From Pseudomonadota bacterium (GTDB taxonomy: Bacteria; Desulfobacterota; Desulfovibrionia; Desulfovibrionales; Desulfovibrionaceae), in assembly GCA_023433925.1 (NCBI GenBank), contig JAEYTO010000034.1, forward strand, positions 1 through 48,200: DNA of 48,200 nucleotides, in the 5' to 3' direction. The translations under genes and the position numbers were made by a program. Under the pieces are notes generated by a model. That model was not told where the DNA came from and did not search any database. It was given only the letters and a program-made list of their open reading frames with translations. Each line of letters opens with the position of its first letter. Position 1 is the first letter of the stretch. Positions 26,834-35,309 of the stretch are shown here, piece by piece.

Positions 26834-27405
26834 TTGAGCACCACCTTTGTTACGTAGTCATCGATGAGCTGTTGCTGCTTCTTGTCCGAGAGCTTCTCCG
26901 TAAGCATCTTCTCCGCGGCGACCACGACCATCTCGGCGACCTGGGAGCGCAGAGTCTCGGTGGCGAGCTTCACTTCCTGGCTCACGGCCGTCTCGGCCTG
27001 AGCCTTGATGTGAACGGCCTTGCGCTCGGCCTCGGCGATGATGGAGGCCTTCATGGCCTCGCCCTGCTTGCGGTAGTCGTCAAGGATGGCCTTCTTCTCG
27101 GCCTCGATGTTGGAGATGGACTTCTCCATCTCCTTCAGCTTGATCTCGGCCTGCTTGCGGCGGGAATCAAGGTCTTCCAGCTCGGCCTTGATCTGGTACT
27201 GGCGACCCTTGAAGAAGTCCTTGATCTGCTTCCCGGCGAACTTCCAGATGATCGCCACGACCAGGACGAAGTTGATCACCCTGAAGAGAAAATCCTTCCA
27301 GGGCAGCCCGTGGGCTTCCGCCCCGCCGCTCTCCGCCGCGTATGCCACGCAGGCCGCGGCCACCAGCACGAGCGTGGTCCAAAGCACCGTCTGCACGCGT
27401 CTCAA
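26830..27405 (-). CDS. atpF: ATP synthase F0 b subunit
   Basis: 191 aa. A cleavable-looking N-terminal helix (VLWTTLVLVAAACVAYAA) precedes the true membrane helix (FRVINFVLVVAIIWKFAGK), then a long charged coiled coil. The extra leading hydrophobic segment, compared with the b' gene, is a feature of some deltaproteobacterial b subunits. It pairs with the separate b' gene just upstream to form a hetero-dimeric stalk. Confidence 0.92.
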   Translation of the reverse strand: MRRVQTVLWTTLVLVAAACVAYAAESGGAEAHGLPWKDFLFRVINFVLVVAIIWKFAGKQIKDFFKGRQYQIKAELEDLDSRRKQAEIKLKEMEKSISNIEAEKKAILDDYRKQGEAMKASIIAEAERKAVHIKAQAETAVSQEVKLATETLRSQVAEMVVVAAEKMLTEKLSDKKQQQLIDDYVTKVVLN

Positions 27406-27425
27406 GGTCCTTACCTCCTTGCCCC

Positions 27426-27842
27426 TTAGGCGAGAATCTTGTCAGTGGCCTTCTTGGCCATCCTGTCCACTTCGGACTGCAGGCTCTGCATGGCCTTTTT
27501 CACTTGCGACTCGATCTCGACCCTCGCGGCGGAGATCTTGGAGGCGGCATCGCGGCCCGCATCGCCGACGATCTCGTTCTCGCGGGACTGGGCCTCGACC
27601 TTCATGCGGTTACGCTCGTCAAGGCCGGTCTTGCGAGCGGCGTCGAGAGCGGCTTCGTAATCCTTGACCTTGCTGACGGCTTGGGTGTTGAACTTCTCGA
27701 TGGCGCCGACCTGGCCGGACATGTACTCCGCACGCTTCTTGATGATGCCGCGGATCGGGCGGTAGAGGATGAGGTTGAGCACCATCCAGATTATGAGGAA
27801 GTTCACCAACTGGATGAAAAATGTAATATCCAGATCGATCAT
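27426..27842 (-). CDS. atpF': ATP synthase F0 b' subunit
   Basis: 138 aa second b-type stalk subunit. One N-terminal membrane helix (FIQLVNFLIIWMVLNLILY) is followed by PIRGIIKKRAEYMSGQV and a long coiled coil. Having two different b-type genes is usual in this lineage and in photosynthetic bacteria. It is the first gene of the F1 operon; GGGGGCGG lies directly upstream of the ATG as ribosome binding site. The a and c subunit genes are not nearby. Confidence 0.92.
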   Translation of the reverse strand: MIDLDITFFIQLVNFLIIWMVLNLILYRPIRGIIKKRAEYMSGQVGAIEKFNTQAVSKVKDYEAALDAARKTGLDERNRMKVEAQSRENEIVGDAGRDAASKISAARVEIESQVKKAMQSLQSEVDRMAKKATDKILA

Positions 27843-27889
27843 GACCGCCCCCAGCTCAGGTTGTGAATTTTAGGTCAAAGACGGATGGC

Positions 27890-27917
27890 CTCTATCCCTT
27901 TTTCCGGGGCCTGTCAA
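27890..27917 (-). promoter_or_regulatory. Possible promoter of the ATP synthase operon
   Basis: On the minus strand a perfect TTGACA (complement of 27912-27917) is followed after 15-17 nt by GATAGA/TAGAGG, about 50 nt before the atpF' start. The -10 is poor, so confidence is limited. Confidence 0.4.
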
Positions 27918-27996
27918 AAGCTTTTTCCGGCCACGGCGCGCCGGAAGCGCCCAGGAAGCCTTGACTTTAGCCGATTGTTATACTTTTCACGGAAAG

Positions 27997-28037
27997 AAGC
28001 GCGCCCCGGAGCTGTTTGTTCACTCCAGGACGCGCTT
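27997..28037 (-). terminator. Strong hairpin after the bactofilin gene
   Basis: 27997-28011 and 28023-28037 pair over 15 bp (three G-U wobbles read on the minus strand) around an 11-nt loop. CTTTCC follows on the minus strand and TTCAC on the plus strand. It separates the cell-shape block from the ATP synthase operon. Confidence 0.75.
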
Positions 28038-28130
28038 TTCACTATGAAGCAAGTTCAGAGTTCACGCAAGCCTAGGTAAAAACCCGAGATTCGGGCCTCG
28101 GGCGCCGGCGGGGCCGAAAACGGGAAGCGG

Positions 28131-28553
28131 CTAGCCCTGAACAGTCTCGGATGACGCGGAGGAGGCATCCAGGCCTCCAAAGGCGCCTTGGCCGCCAAGG
28201 ACATCTTCAGGCTGGGCATCCGCGTTCTCGGTGCCCATGTTCACCTTGCCTTCGAGCACGGCGCCCTCTTCCATGACGAGGGTGGGCGTGTTCACGGTGC
28301 CGACGAGCTGCGCGGTGCGGTGGAGCACGACCTTCTCCCGCGCCTCGATGGTGCCGCGAAAATGGCCGGAGAGCACGAGCTGACCCACGTGGATGAGCCC
28401 CTTGACCTTGGCGTCCTGACCGACGACGAGGGTCCCCTCGCTGGTCACCTCGCCCTGGAAGGTGCCGTCGATGCGCACGGAGCCCTCGAAGTGCAATTTG
28501 CCTTCATAGCTGGTCCCCGCGCCGAGAAAGGCGTTGATCTCGTCCTTGGCCAT
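28131..28553 (-). CDS. Bactofilin
   Basis: 140 aa polymer-forming cytoskeletal protein. The core is a right-handed beta helix of short strands: LHFEGSVRIDGTFQGEVTSE, GTLVVGQDAKVKGLIHVGQL, LSGHFRGTIEAREKVVLH, TAQLVGTVNTPTLVMEEGA. The C-terminal tail (ENADAQPEDVLGGQGAFGGL) is low complexity. ATG 28553 is chosen because GGGAGGA lies 3 nt upstream; an upstream ATG at 28583 would add MFSKNGKGGS with no clear ribosome binding site. It follows rodA, which fits a role with the wall-building machine. Confidence 0.9.
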   Translation of the reverse strand: MAKDEINAFLGAGTSYEGKLHFEGSVRIDGTFQGEVTSEGTLVVGQDAKVKGLIHVGQLVLSGHFRGTIEAREKVVLHRTAQLVGTVNTPTLVMEEGAVLEGKVNMGTENADAQPEDVLGGQGAFGGLDASSASSETVQG

Positions 28554-28615
28554 GCTTCCTCCCTTGCCGTTCTTGCTGAACATATGCTGCTCGTCTCTCT
28601 TGCTTGGAGTTATCG

Positions 28616-29731
28616 TCAGCCTTGCTTGAACATGAAGCGCCGCATGCTCACGTTGAGCACGAGGCCGATGAGGCTGAAATTCACTATTGTGGCGCTACCG
28701 CCGTAGCTTATGAATGGAAGGGGAATGCCGACAACGGGCATGAGCCCCACGACCATACCCATGTTGATCAGGATTTGCCAGAAGAAATAGAAGAAGACCC
28801 CGGCGGCCAGGAACGAGCCGAAACGGTCCTTGGCGTCGCGCGCCGAGATGCAGATCTGGTACAGGAACATGCAGAACAGCGAAAGAAGCAGCATGCTGCC
28901 GATGAAACCCCACTCCTCGCCGAACACGGCCACGGCGAAATCCGTGTGCTTCTCGGGCAGGAAGCGCAGCTGGCTTTGGGTCCCCGCCAGGAAGCCCTTG
29001 CCCCAGACTTGGCCAGAGCCTATGGCGATCATGGACTGGATGATGTGGTAGCCCGAGCCCAGGGGGTCGCTGGACGGGTCCAGGAAGGTCAGGATGCGCC
29101 TCTTTTGGTAGCCATGGAGCATGAACCAGCCAAGCGGCAGGATCGCTGGGACGGCCACGGCTGAAAACTTGAGGATGATGGGCTTGAGGCCGCGGTAGAG
29201 GATGAGGCCGCCCATAAGGAGCAGCAGACTCAGGGCCGAGCCCAGGTCCGGCTGCTTCATGATGAGCGCGGCCGGGATGAGCCCCACGGCGAGCACCTGG
29301 AAGAGGGCCTTCCAGCCCAGGGGCCCCGGCTCGCGGGCGAGCATGCGCGCCCCGAGCAGGAGGATGCTGATCTTGGCGAGCTCGCTGGGCTGGAGGCTGA
29401 ACACGCCCAGATCCAGCCAGCGCCGCGCGCCATAGACCACCTTGCCGAAGCAAAGCACGCCCACGAGCATGAGGACCATGATCCAGAAGAGCGGCCAGGC
29501 CATGATCGTGAGGTGCCTGTAGTCGAAGAGCATGAACAGGAGCATGGCGAAAAAGCCCATGGCTCCCCAGATAAGCTGCTTCTGGTAGAAGGGGTTGACT
29601 TCCATGCCCAGCTCATGGCGAAACCCGCTGGCCGAGTAGAGGTTGAGCACGCCAAGCCCGAACAGGATGAGCGCGAGCCCAACGAGCCCCCAGTTGATGT
29701 GCAGAAGAAGCCGGCGATCGGTGTAGGACAT
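28616..29731 (-). CDS. rodA: Rod shape-determining SEDS glycosyltransferase RodA
   Basis: 371 aa polytopic membrane protein of the SEDS family that polymerises peptidoglycan glycan strands with PBP2. Family marks are LNLYSASG near the N-terminus, WLDLGVFSLQPSELAKISIL in the conserved periplasmic loop region, and MPVVGIPLPFISYGGSA near the end. The start ATG at 29731 is directly adjacent to the mrdA stop, so the pair is coupled. The length is normal. Confidence 0.95.
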   Translation of the reverse strand: MSYTDRRLLLHINWGLVGLALILFGLGVLNLYSASGFRHELGMEVNPFYQKQLIWGAMGFFAMLLFMLFDYRHLTIMAWPLFWIMVLMLVGVLCFGKVVYGARRWLDLGVFSLQPSELAKISILLLGARMLAREPGPLGWKALFQVLAVGLIPAALIMKQPDLGSALSLLLLMGGLILYRGLKPIILKFSAVAVPAILPLGWFMLHGYQKRRILTFLDPSSDPLGSGYHIIQSMIAIGSGQVWGKGFLAGTQSQLRFLPEKHTDFAVAVFGEEWGFIGSMLLLSLFCMFLYQICISARDAKDRFGSFLAAGVFFYFFWQILINMGMVVGLMPVVGIPLPFISYGGSATIVNFSLIGLVLNVSMRRFMFKQG

Positions 29732-31867
29732 CTATTCCCCCTCCTGCGCATCCGCCGCATCCGGCGCATCGGCAGCATCCGGCGCATCGGCAGCATCCGG
29801 CACGACCGAGGCATCCGGCGCGACCGGAGCGATCGGCAGGGTCGAAACCGTCGAGAGATCCGCGGGCTGCTCAAGCGGCACGGGCGCTTCAGCCTTCACA
29901 GCCTGCCCGACAGCCTTCGTCGCGGCCTTGGCGACTCTCGGCGGCCTGGCTTGGGAAACCGCCTTGGCGGCTTGCGGGATCGCCTTGACCGGAAAGATGA
30001 CCGCGTACTTGTCGAGCGGATTCGGGTTGAGCCCGGCTATGTAGGGCCAGTTGTCCATGGTCGCGGACGCGCCCCCCACCGGGCCGAGGAGATAGTCGTA
30101 GATGGCCTTGGCCACCGGGATCGCGGATTCGCCGCCATGGCCGCCATGCTCGACCAGGACCACGACGACCACGGTTTTGCCGTCCTTGACACCCCAACTC
30201 GCTATCCAGGCATGATCGCGGAACTCGTAAAGGATTTCCTCGGTCTTCTTGCCCCGATCCTCGGTTTTGAGGCGGACCACCTGCGCCGTGCCGGTCTTGC
30301 CGCCCATGCGCGCGTCGCTCCGCCGCAGGCGCTTGGCCGTGCCCCGATCCGTGTCGATGGTCGCCACCATGGAATCGAGGACCAGCTTGACATGCTGTGG
30401 CGCGGCGGGCAGCCGGCCCTGGACGGTCGGCTCCTCCATGATGACGAGGGAGGGCTTGAGCAGGAAGCCGCCGTTGATGAGCGAGGAGACGAAACGCGCG
30501 AGCTGGAGCGGAGAAACAAGGGTATAGCCCTGGCCGATGGCAAAGTTCAGGTTCTCGCCGCCTTGCCAGCGCTCGCCGAAACGCTGACGCTTCCACTCTC
30601 GGCTGGGGATGAGCCCGCCCTTCTCGTGGGGCAGGTCGATGCCCGTGACGGAACCGAAACCCGCGGCCTTGGCGAAGGTTTCGATGCGGTCCACGCCCAG
30701 CCGGTTGCCCAAATCATAGAAATAGACGTCGCAGGATTCGACCAGACCGCGCCGGAAATCCACGCGGCCGTGGCCGTACTTATTCCAGCAGCGGAAGATG
30801 CGGCTGCCGAACTTGATCTCGCCGCCGCAGAACACCGTTTCGGACGTGTCGATGATGCCCTCGTGCAGTCCGGCCAGCGCCACGAGGAGCTTGAAAGTGG
30901 AGCCAGGCGGATAGACGCCCTGGGTGGCCTTGTTCTGCAGCGGATGTCGCGGGTCGTCGCGCAGGGCCGCCCACTGGTCCTGGCTCAGGCCCGAGGCGAA
31001 GGCGTTGTTGTCGAAGGTCGGCGTGGAGACCATGGCCAGGACTTGGCCCGTGAAGGGCTCCATGACCACCACGGCACCGGCGTGGCCCATCCTCTCCATC
31101 TCCTGGGCCGCGAAGCGTTGCAAATCCAGGTCCAGGGCCATGGTCATGCTCTGGCCCGAGCTGGGCACGTTGATGACCTTCTCGCTGAGGAGCCGGCCCG
31201 ATGCGTCCACCTCGAGATGCTTGAGGCCCTTGCGGCCGCGCAGCCGGCTTTCGAGCACGTACTCCAAGCCCTGCTTGCCCACGGTGTCGCCAAGGGCCAG
31301 GTCCGGGTTGGCCGCGATCTCCTCGTCGTTGGCCTCCGCCACGTAGCCGAGAATCTGGGAGAGCAGCGGGCCGTGCGGATAGTAGCGGCGCGGCCGGACC
31401 ATGATCTCCAGGCCGGGCCAACGGTGCGAGCTGGCCTCGATACTTGACAGGAGGTCGAAGGATAGGTTGGAGGCCAGGATGATCGGCTGGAAAGGCTTCA
31501 CCTTCTTGCGACCCTGGCGGAAAATGTCGCGCAGCTCGCCCATGCCCAGGCCGGTCCAAGCCGAAACCTGGGCCAAAGTCTGGTCTATGTCCTCCACGTC
31601 CTCGCGGATGAGCCCCAGGGCATAGGCAGGCTCGTTGACCGCCGCGAGCACGCCGACGCGGTCGTAAAGCAGGCCACGCGGCGCATAGACCGACTCCTGG
31701 CGCAGGCGGTTTTCCCTGGCCTTCTGCGCGTACTGCTCGCCCCTGTGCACCTGCAAGTACCACAGCCTGAGGGAAAAGGCGCAGAACAGGGCCATGACGA
31801 GCGCCTGGAGAAGGGTAATCCCGTGTTTCGGGGGCTGCTGCCCTTCCGGCTCATAGGCTACGGGCAT
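29732..31867 (-). CDS. mrdA: Penicillin-binding protein 2 (elongation transpeptidase)
   Basis: 711 aa. It has an N-terminal membrane anchor (ALVMALFCAFSLRLWYLQ), a dimerisation domain, and a transpeptidase domain with STFK in PPGSTFKLL (about residue 324), SCD in ESCDVYFYDLGN and KTG in GGKTGTAQV (about residue 522). The family is usually 600-640 aa; here about 90 extra C-terminal residues are rich in Ala, Val and Lys and then end in a DAPDAA tandem repeat. The tail would be periplasmic. Its start overlaps the mreD end by 17 nt, and rodA follows with no gap. Confidence 0.95.
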   Translation of the reverse strand: MPVAYEPEGQQPPKHGITLLQALVMALFCAFSLRLWYLQVHRGEQYAQKARENRLRQESVYAPRGLLYDRVGVLAAVNEPAYALGLIREDVEDIDQTLAQVSAWTGLGMGELRDIFRQGRKKVKPFQPIILASNLSFDLLSSIEASSHRWPGLEIMVRPRRYYPHGPLLSQILGYVAEANDEEIAANPDLALGDTVGKQGLEYVLESRLRGRKGLKHLEVDASGRLLSEKVINVPSSGQSMTMALDLDLQRFAAQEMERMGHAGAVVVMEPFTGQVLAMVSTPTFDNNAFASGLSQDQWAALRDDPRHPLQNKATQGVYPPGSTFKLLVALAGLHEGIIDTSETVFCGGEIKFGSRIFRCWNKYGHGRVDFRRGLVESCDVYFYDLGNRLGVDRIETFAKAAGFGSVTGIDLPHEKGGLIPSREWKRQRFGERWQGGENLNFAIGQGYTLVSPLQLARFVSSLINGGFLLKPSLVIMEEPTVQGRLPAAPQHVKLVLDSMVATIDTDRGTAKRLRRSDARMGGKTGTAQVVRLKTEDRGKKTEEILYEFRDHAWIASWGVKDGKTVVVVVLVEHGGHGGESAIPVAKAIYDYLLGPVGGASATMDNWPYIAGLNPNPLDKYAVIFPVKAIPQAAKAVSQARPPRVAKAATKAVGQAVKAEAPVPLEQPADLSTVSTLPIAPVAPDASVVPDAADAPDAADAPDAADAQEGE
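29743..29815 (-). repeat. Tandem 18-nt repeat in the mrdA tail
   Basis: Units near GCATCGGCAGCATCCGGC on the plus strand repeat two to three times and code for VPDAADAPDAADAPDAADAQ at the C-terminus of PBP2. The tract is likely to vary in length between strains. Confidence 0.75.
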
Positions 31868-32318
31868 GCCTGGTCACCTTGCGGGCGTAGAGATGATGGG
31901 CGACGAGCCATGCGAAGAAAAAGTACAGGCTTTGCACCGCGAAATCATTCAGGAGCGGGCGCGACGGCAGGCTGATGTCCTGCAAATTCGCCAGAATGTA
32001 CTGGCCGAGCAGGTCCATGAGCCCGTACCAGATGCCGAGCAGGAGCATGAACAGGAGGTTGGCCGTCTCGAAGAGCCTGCATCCGAGCACGAAGCCCGCG
32101 GCGAGCATCGCGTAGAGCAGCACGACCCCGCCGAAGGCCATGGAGCCGATGCCTTCCTGCACGAGCAGGAAGGCCAAGGCCAGCCAGAACGTCCTGGTCC
32201 AGTGCTCCCGCTGCAGGCTGATCACGATGCCGGGCGCCAGGGCGTCCAGCCCTGGGGCCATAAACTGGACCCATATGGATGTCACGGCGAAGAGCAGCCA
32301 GAATAGAGTCACGCTCAT
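31851..32318 (-). CDS. mreD: Rod shape-determining protein MreD
   Basis: 155 aa with five membrane helices (LFWLLFAVTSIWVQF, TFWLALAFLLVQEGIGSM, GVVLLYAMLAAGFVLG, LLFMLLLGIWYGLMDLL, SLYFFFAWLVAHHLY). The family diverges strongly, and assignment rests on topology plus position between mreC and mrdA. It starts 3 nt after the mreC stop and overlaps mrdA by 17 nt. Confidence 0.88.
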   Translation of the reverse strand: MSVTLFWLLFAVTSIWVQFMAPGLDALAPGIVISLQREHWTRTFWLALAFLLVQEGIGSMAFGGVVLLYAMLAAGFVLGCRLFETANLLFMLLLGIWYGLMDLLGQYILANLQDISLPSRPLLNDFAVQSLYFFFAWLVAHHLYARKVTRHARSL

Positions 32319-32321
32319 GGC

Positions 32322-33935
32322 CTACTCCGCCGGCGCGGCCGGCGAGGGTGAGGCCGGCGGCTGCGCCGGAGACTGGGACGCCGGAGTAGGAGGCGCTGGT
32401 TGCGCGGCCTGGGCCGCGGGCTGCGCAGGGGTCTGCCCGGCGGGCTCGGCCGCTCCGGGGACCGGAGATGCCAGGCTTGTGGCCTGAGCGGACGAGGTCT
32501 GGCCCGGGGCCGGGGCGGAAGACGTTTGCAGGGCGGGAGGCCAGGCCGCCTGCTGGGGCGAGCCGTCGGCGGGTTGCGCGGGCTGACGCCGCGCCTGGGA
32601 GTCTTGGACCGGAGTTGCGGGCGGCACTGCCATCGAGCCCTGTTCCGGGGACGGCCGCGCGGCCGGAGCCTGGGCCTCGGCCCGCGGCTTCGGCGCGGTG
32701 GCAGGGGATTGCTGCTTGCGGCTGCCAGGGTCGGCCGCATCCTGGGCAGCTGGTTGAGGCGCGGGCTGCGTCATGTCCTGGGCGGCGGACCGGCCTGCCG
32801 ACGTAGCCGTCGCCGGAGCCGGAGCTTGATCAGACCGAAGCGTGCCCGGCACGCCCGCGGATACGGCGGGAGTTCTGGCCGAAGCCTGGGGCGCCGGGGC
32901 CATGCGCTCCTGCGCAGCTGGTTGCCGGGACGCCTGAGTTTGCGCGGGCTGCGTGCGTTGCGGCTGGGCCGTCTGTTGCGTCTGGCCCGGCAGCGGCTTC
33001 TGGGCCTGTGCAGCCTGCGGCTTGGGCGGTTGCACGGCAGGCGGCTTGGCCGCGGCGGCCGCCGGCTGCGCCGGGGCGGCCTGGGCCTGGACCTGTGCGG
33101 CGGGCTGGCCGCTCAACCGGGTGAGCACAAGGACCTGCTCCAGGTTGCGCACGTCCACCAACGGCTCGGCGAGCACGGTCTTGAACAGGGAAATATCCGA
33201 GCGCTCCACGCTGACCACGCGGGCCACGGGGATGCCCTTGGGGAAAACACGCGCCAGGCCGGAGCTGACGAGGATCTCGCCCTCGCCCATGGGCTCGTTG
33301 AGCGGCACGTAGTCGATCGCCAGAAGCTGGCCTGGTCCCTGGCCGACGAGGATGCCCGTGGTGCGCGAGTCGCGGCCCAGCACGGGAATGCGGCTGTTGG
33401 GGTCGTTGAGCAGGAGGACCGTGGACGCGCTCGGCGAGACGCGCATGACGCGGCCGACCACGCCGTCGGGTGTGATGACCGGCGCGTCGTCGTAAATGCC
33501 GTCGCTCCCGCCCTTATCCACGAGGAAGGTCTCCAGGGTGCCGGTGGGTCCGAGCCGGTGGGCGATGACCCGCGCGCCCTGGCGCGCCCACATCTCCGGC
33601 GGCTTGAATTCGAGGTAGCTTTCCAGGCGGCGGGCCCTGGCCGAGTCCTCGCGCAGACTGGCCATGCTCAGGGCCATGCGGCTCACGGCTCCGCGCAGGC
33701 GCTCGTTCTCCTGCTCGACGCCCACCAGGTGCACGTAGCGGCTCCAGCGCTGGTCCGCCTCGGTGGCGACCCAGTTACCGGGCCGCAGGAGCCAGCCGGC
33801 GATCTCCATGCCGGTGATCTCCGAGAGCCGGTCGAGATAGCCGTAGCGAAGATTCCAGGTGTACATGCTCAGGTACAGGAACACGACGACGAGCAGAAGG
33901 AGGAGGAATCGCCTGGAGATGAAGCCTGCGCGCAT
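32322..33935 (-). CDS. mreC: Rod shape-determining protein MreC with long Pro/Ala/Gln tail
   Basis: 537 aa. Residues 1-273 are a normal MreC: membrane anchor (FLLLLLVVVFLYLSMYTW), coiled coil, and the beta domain (APVITPDGVVGRVMRVSPSA, STVLLLNDPNSRIPVLGRDS, EGEILVSSGLARVFPKGIPV). The remaining roughly 264 residues, starting near SGQPAAQVQAQAAPAQPAAA, are almost only Pro, Ala, Gln, Ser and Thr. MreC in other bacteria is about 250-370 aa, so the tail is exceptional. It would lie in the periplasm and could span towards the wall or outer membrane. GC content remains like the neighbours. Confidence 0.93.
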   Translation of the reverse strand: MRAGFISRRFLLLLLVVVFLYLSMYTWNLRYGYLDRLSEITGMEIAGWLLRPGNWVATEADQRWSRYVHLVGVEQENERLRGAVSRMALSMASLREDSARARRLESYLEFKPPEMWARQGARVIAHRLGPTGTLETFLVDKGGSDGIYDDAPVITPDGVVGRVMRVSPSASTVLLLNDPNSRIPVLGRDSRTTGILVGQGPGQLLAIDYVPLNEPMGEGEILVSSGLARVFPKGIPVARVVSVERSDISLFKTVLAEPLVDVRNLEQVLVLTRLSGQPAAQVQAQAAPAQPAAAAAKPPAVQPPKPQAAQAQKPLPGQTQQTAQPQRTQPAQTQASRQPAAQERMAPAPQASARTPAVSAGVPGTLRSDQAPAPATATSAGRSAAQDMTQPAPQPAAQDAADPGSRKQQSPATAPKPRAEAQAPAARPSPEQGSMAVPPATPVQDSQARRQPAQPADGSPQQAAWPPALQTSSAPAPGQTSSAQATSLASPVPGAAEPAGQTPAQPAAQAAQPAPPTPASQSPAQPPASPSPAAPAE

Positions 33936-34109
33936 GAGCCTCCGTCCGCGAGTTGTAGGATGAAGCCGTGCACTACCGGAAACAGAGCGAGGCGCTCCGG
34001 GGCTGATCCTCCCGCGCCTTCCGCGAGGCGATCAGGGGAACGCGGGAATCATGCCGGAGCCGTCCCAATTCAAGAGTCGCCGGAAGGCCGCCCCCTCCGG
34101 CCGTACGGG

Positions 34110-35147
34110 TCAATCCACGCAGACTTCCCGGTACGTGTCCAGGTCGTCCAGGGCGATGCCGGACCCGCGCACCACCGCCTTGAGCGGCTCGTCCACCACG
34201 GTGATGGGCAGCCTGGTCTCCTCGCGCAGGAGTTGGTCGAGCCCGTGCAGGAGCGCGCCGCCGCCGGTGAGCACGATGCCGCGGTCCACGATGTCCGCGG
34301 CCAACTCGGGCGGGGTCTGCTCGAGCGCGATGCGCACGCCCTGAAGGATGGCGTCCACCTGCTCGGAGATGGCCTTGCGGACCTCCTCCGAGGTGATGGT
34401 GATGTTCTGGGGGATGCCGGTCACCAGGTCGCGGCCCTTGAGGTCCATGCTCCCGTCGATGGCGTTGGGGAAGGCCGAGCCGATGGTCTTCTTGACGATC
34501 TCGGCCGTGGACTCGCCGATGAGCATGTTGTACTTGCGCTTGACGTACTGCATGATGGCTTCGTCCATCTTGTCGCCGCCCACGCGGACCGACTTGGAGT
34601 AGACGATGCCGGCCAGGGAGATGACCGCCACCTCGGTCGTGCCGCCGCCGATGTCCACGACCATGTTGGAGGTCGGCTCGGTGATGGGCAAGCCGGCGCC
34701 TATGGCCGCGGCCATCGGCTCCTCGATGAGGTAGACCTCGCGTGCGCCGGCGCTCTGGGCCGATTCCTTCACGGCGCGCTTCTCGACCTGGGTGATGCCG
34801 GTGGGCACGCAGATGATGATGCGCGGGCGGACGAGGCGCCTGGAATTGTGCACCTTGGAGATGAAGTGCCGCAGCATGGCCTCGGTGATCTCGAAGTCGG
34901 CGATGACGCCGTCCTTCATGGGCCGGATGGCCACGATGTTGCCCGGAGTGCGGCCGAGCATCTTCTTGGCCTCGTGACCCACGGCCAGGACCTTCTTGCC
35001 GTGGCTTTCCTCCTTGACGGCGACCACCGACGGCTCGTCGAGCATGATGCCCTTGCCCTTGACGTAGACGAGGGTGTTGGCCGTGCCCAGGTCTATGGCC
35101 AAGTCATTGGAGAAATAACCCAATGCCTTATCGAATATCTTCGACAT
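34110..35147 (-). CDS. mreB: Actin-like rod shape protein MreB
   Basis: 345 aa, normal length. Actin-fold nucleotide motifs are DLAIDLGTANTLVYVKG (phosphate 1), DIGGGTTEVAVISLAGIV (phosphate 2) and IVLTGGGALLHGLDQLL (adenosine). It forms membrane-bound filaments that guide wall growth. ATG 35147 has GAGGCG upstream. It is the first gene of the shape block; mreC follows after 174 nt. Confidence 0.97.
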   Translation of the reverse strand: MSKIFDKALGYFSNDLAIDLGTANTLVYVKGKGIMLDEPSVVAVKEESHGKKVLAVGHEAKKMLGRTPGNIVAIRPMKDGVIADFEITEAMLRHFISKVHNSRRLVRPRIIICVPTGITQVEKRAVKESAQSAGAREVYLIEEPMAAAIGAGLPITEPTSNMVVDIGGGTTEVAVISLAGIVYSKSVRVGGDKMDEAIMQYVKRKYNMLIGESTAEIVKKTIGSAFPNAIDGSMDLKGRDLVTGIPQNITITSEEVRKAISEQVDAILQGVRIALEQTPPELAADIVDRGIVLTGGGALLHGLDQLLREETRLPITVVDEPLKAVVRGSGIALDDLDTYREVCVD

Positions 35148-35198
35148 ATCGCCTCGCTTCCCGATACGGTGAATCAGTGTGGGACTTGAGTGTGCAAA

Positions 35199-35258
35199 GG
35201 CCTTCTTTTTTCAAAAGGGCCGCATTGTCAACAGTCGCCAAAAAATATCATCTTTCCC
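35199..35258 (-). promoter_or_regulatory. Possible mreB promoter
   Basis: The minus strand upstream of mreB has a perfect TTGACA followed by an A/T-rich stretch with AAAAAAGAAGG about 17 nt later. The -35 is good but no real TATAAT-like -10 is visible. Confidence 0.3.
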
Positions 35259-35309
35259 GGCCCGCTCCGCGCCACCCCGGCGCGGCTCCCGGCCTGTCGA
35301 GCATCAGCC

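Noticed and set aside
28043..28130. A second terminator between bactofilin and the ATP operon (CGGGCCTCGGG-type repeats)
   Set aside because: Only short imperfect pairing without T-run; the strong hairpin at 27997-28037 explains termination better.
29513..31447. A 644-codon open frame antisense to mrdA
   Set aside because: PBP2 with all catalytic motifs is on the other strand; the antisense product is low-complexity.
32400..35189. A 929-codon open frame antisense to mreC and mreB
   Set aside because: It is a by-product of high-GC codon use; the composition is Arg/Gly/His-rich and non-protein-like, and the opposite strand has clear MreC and MreB.
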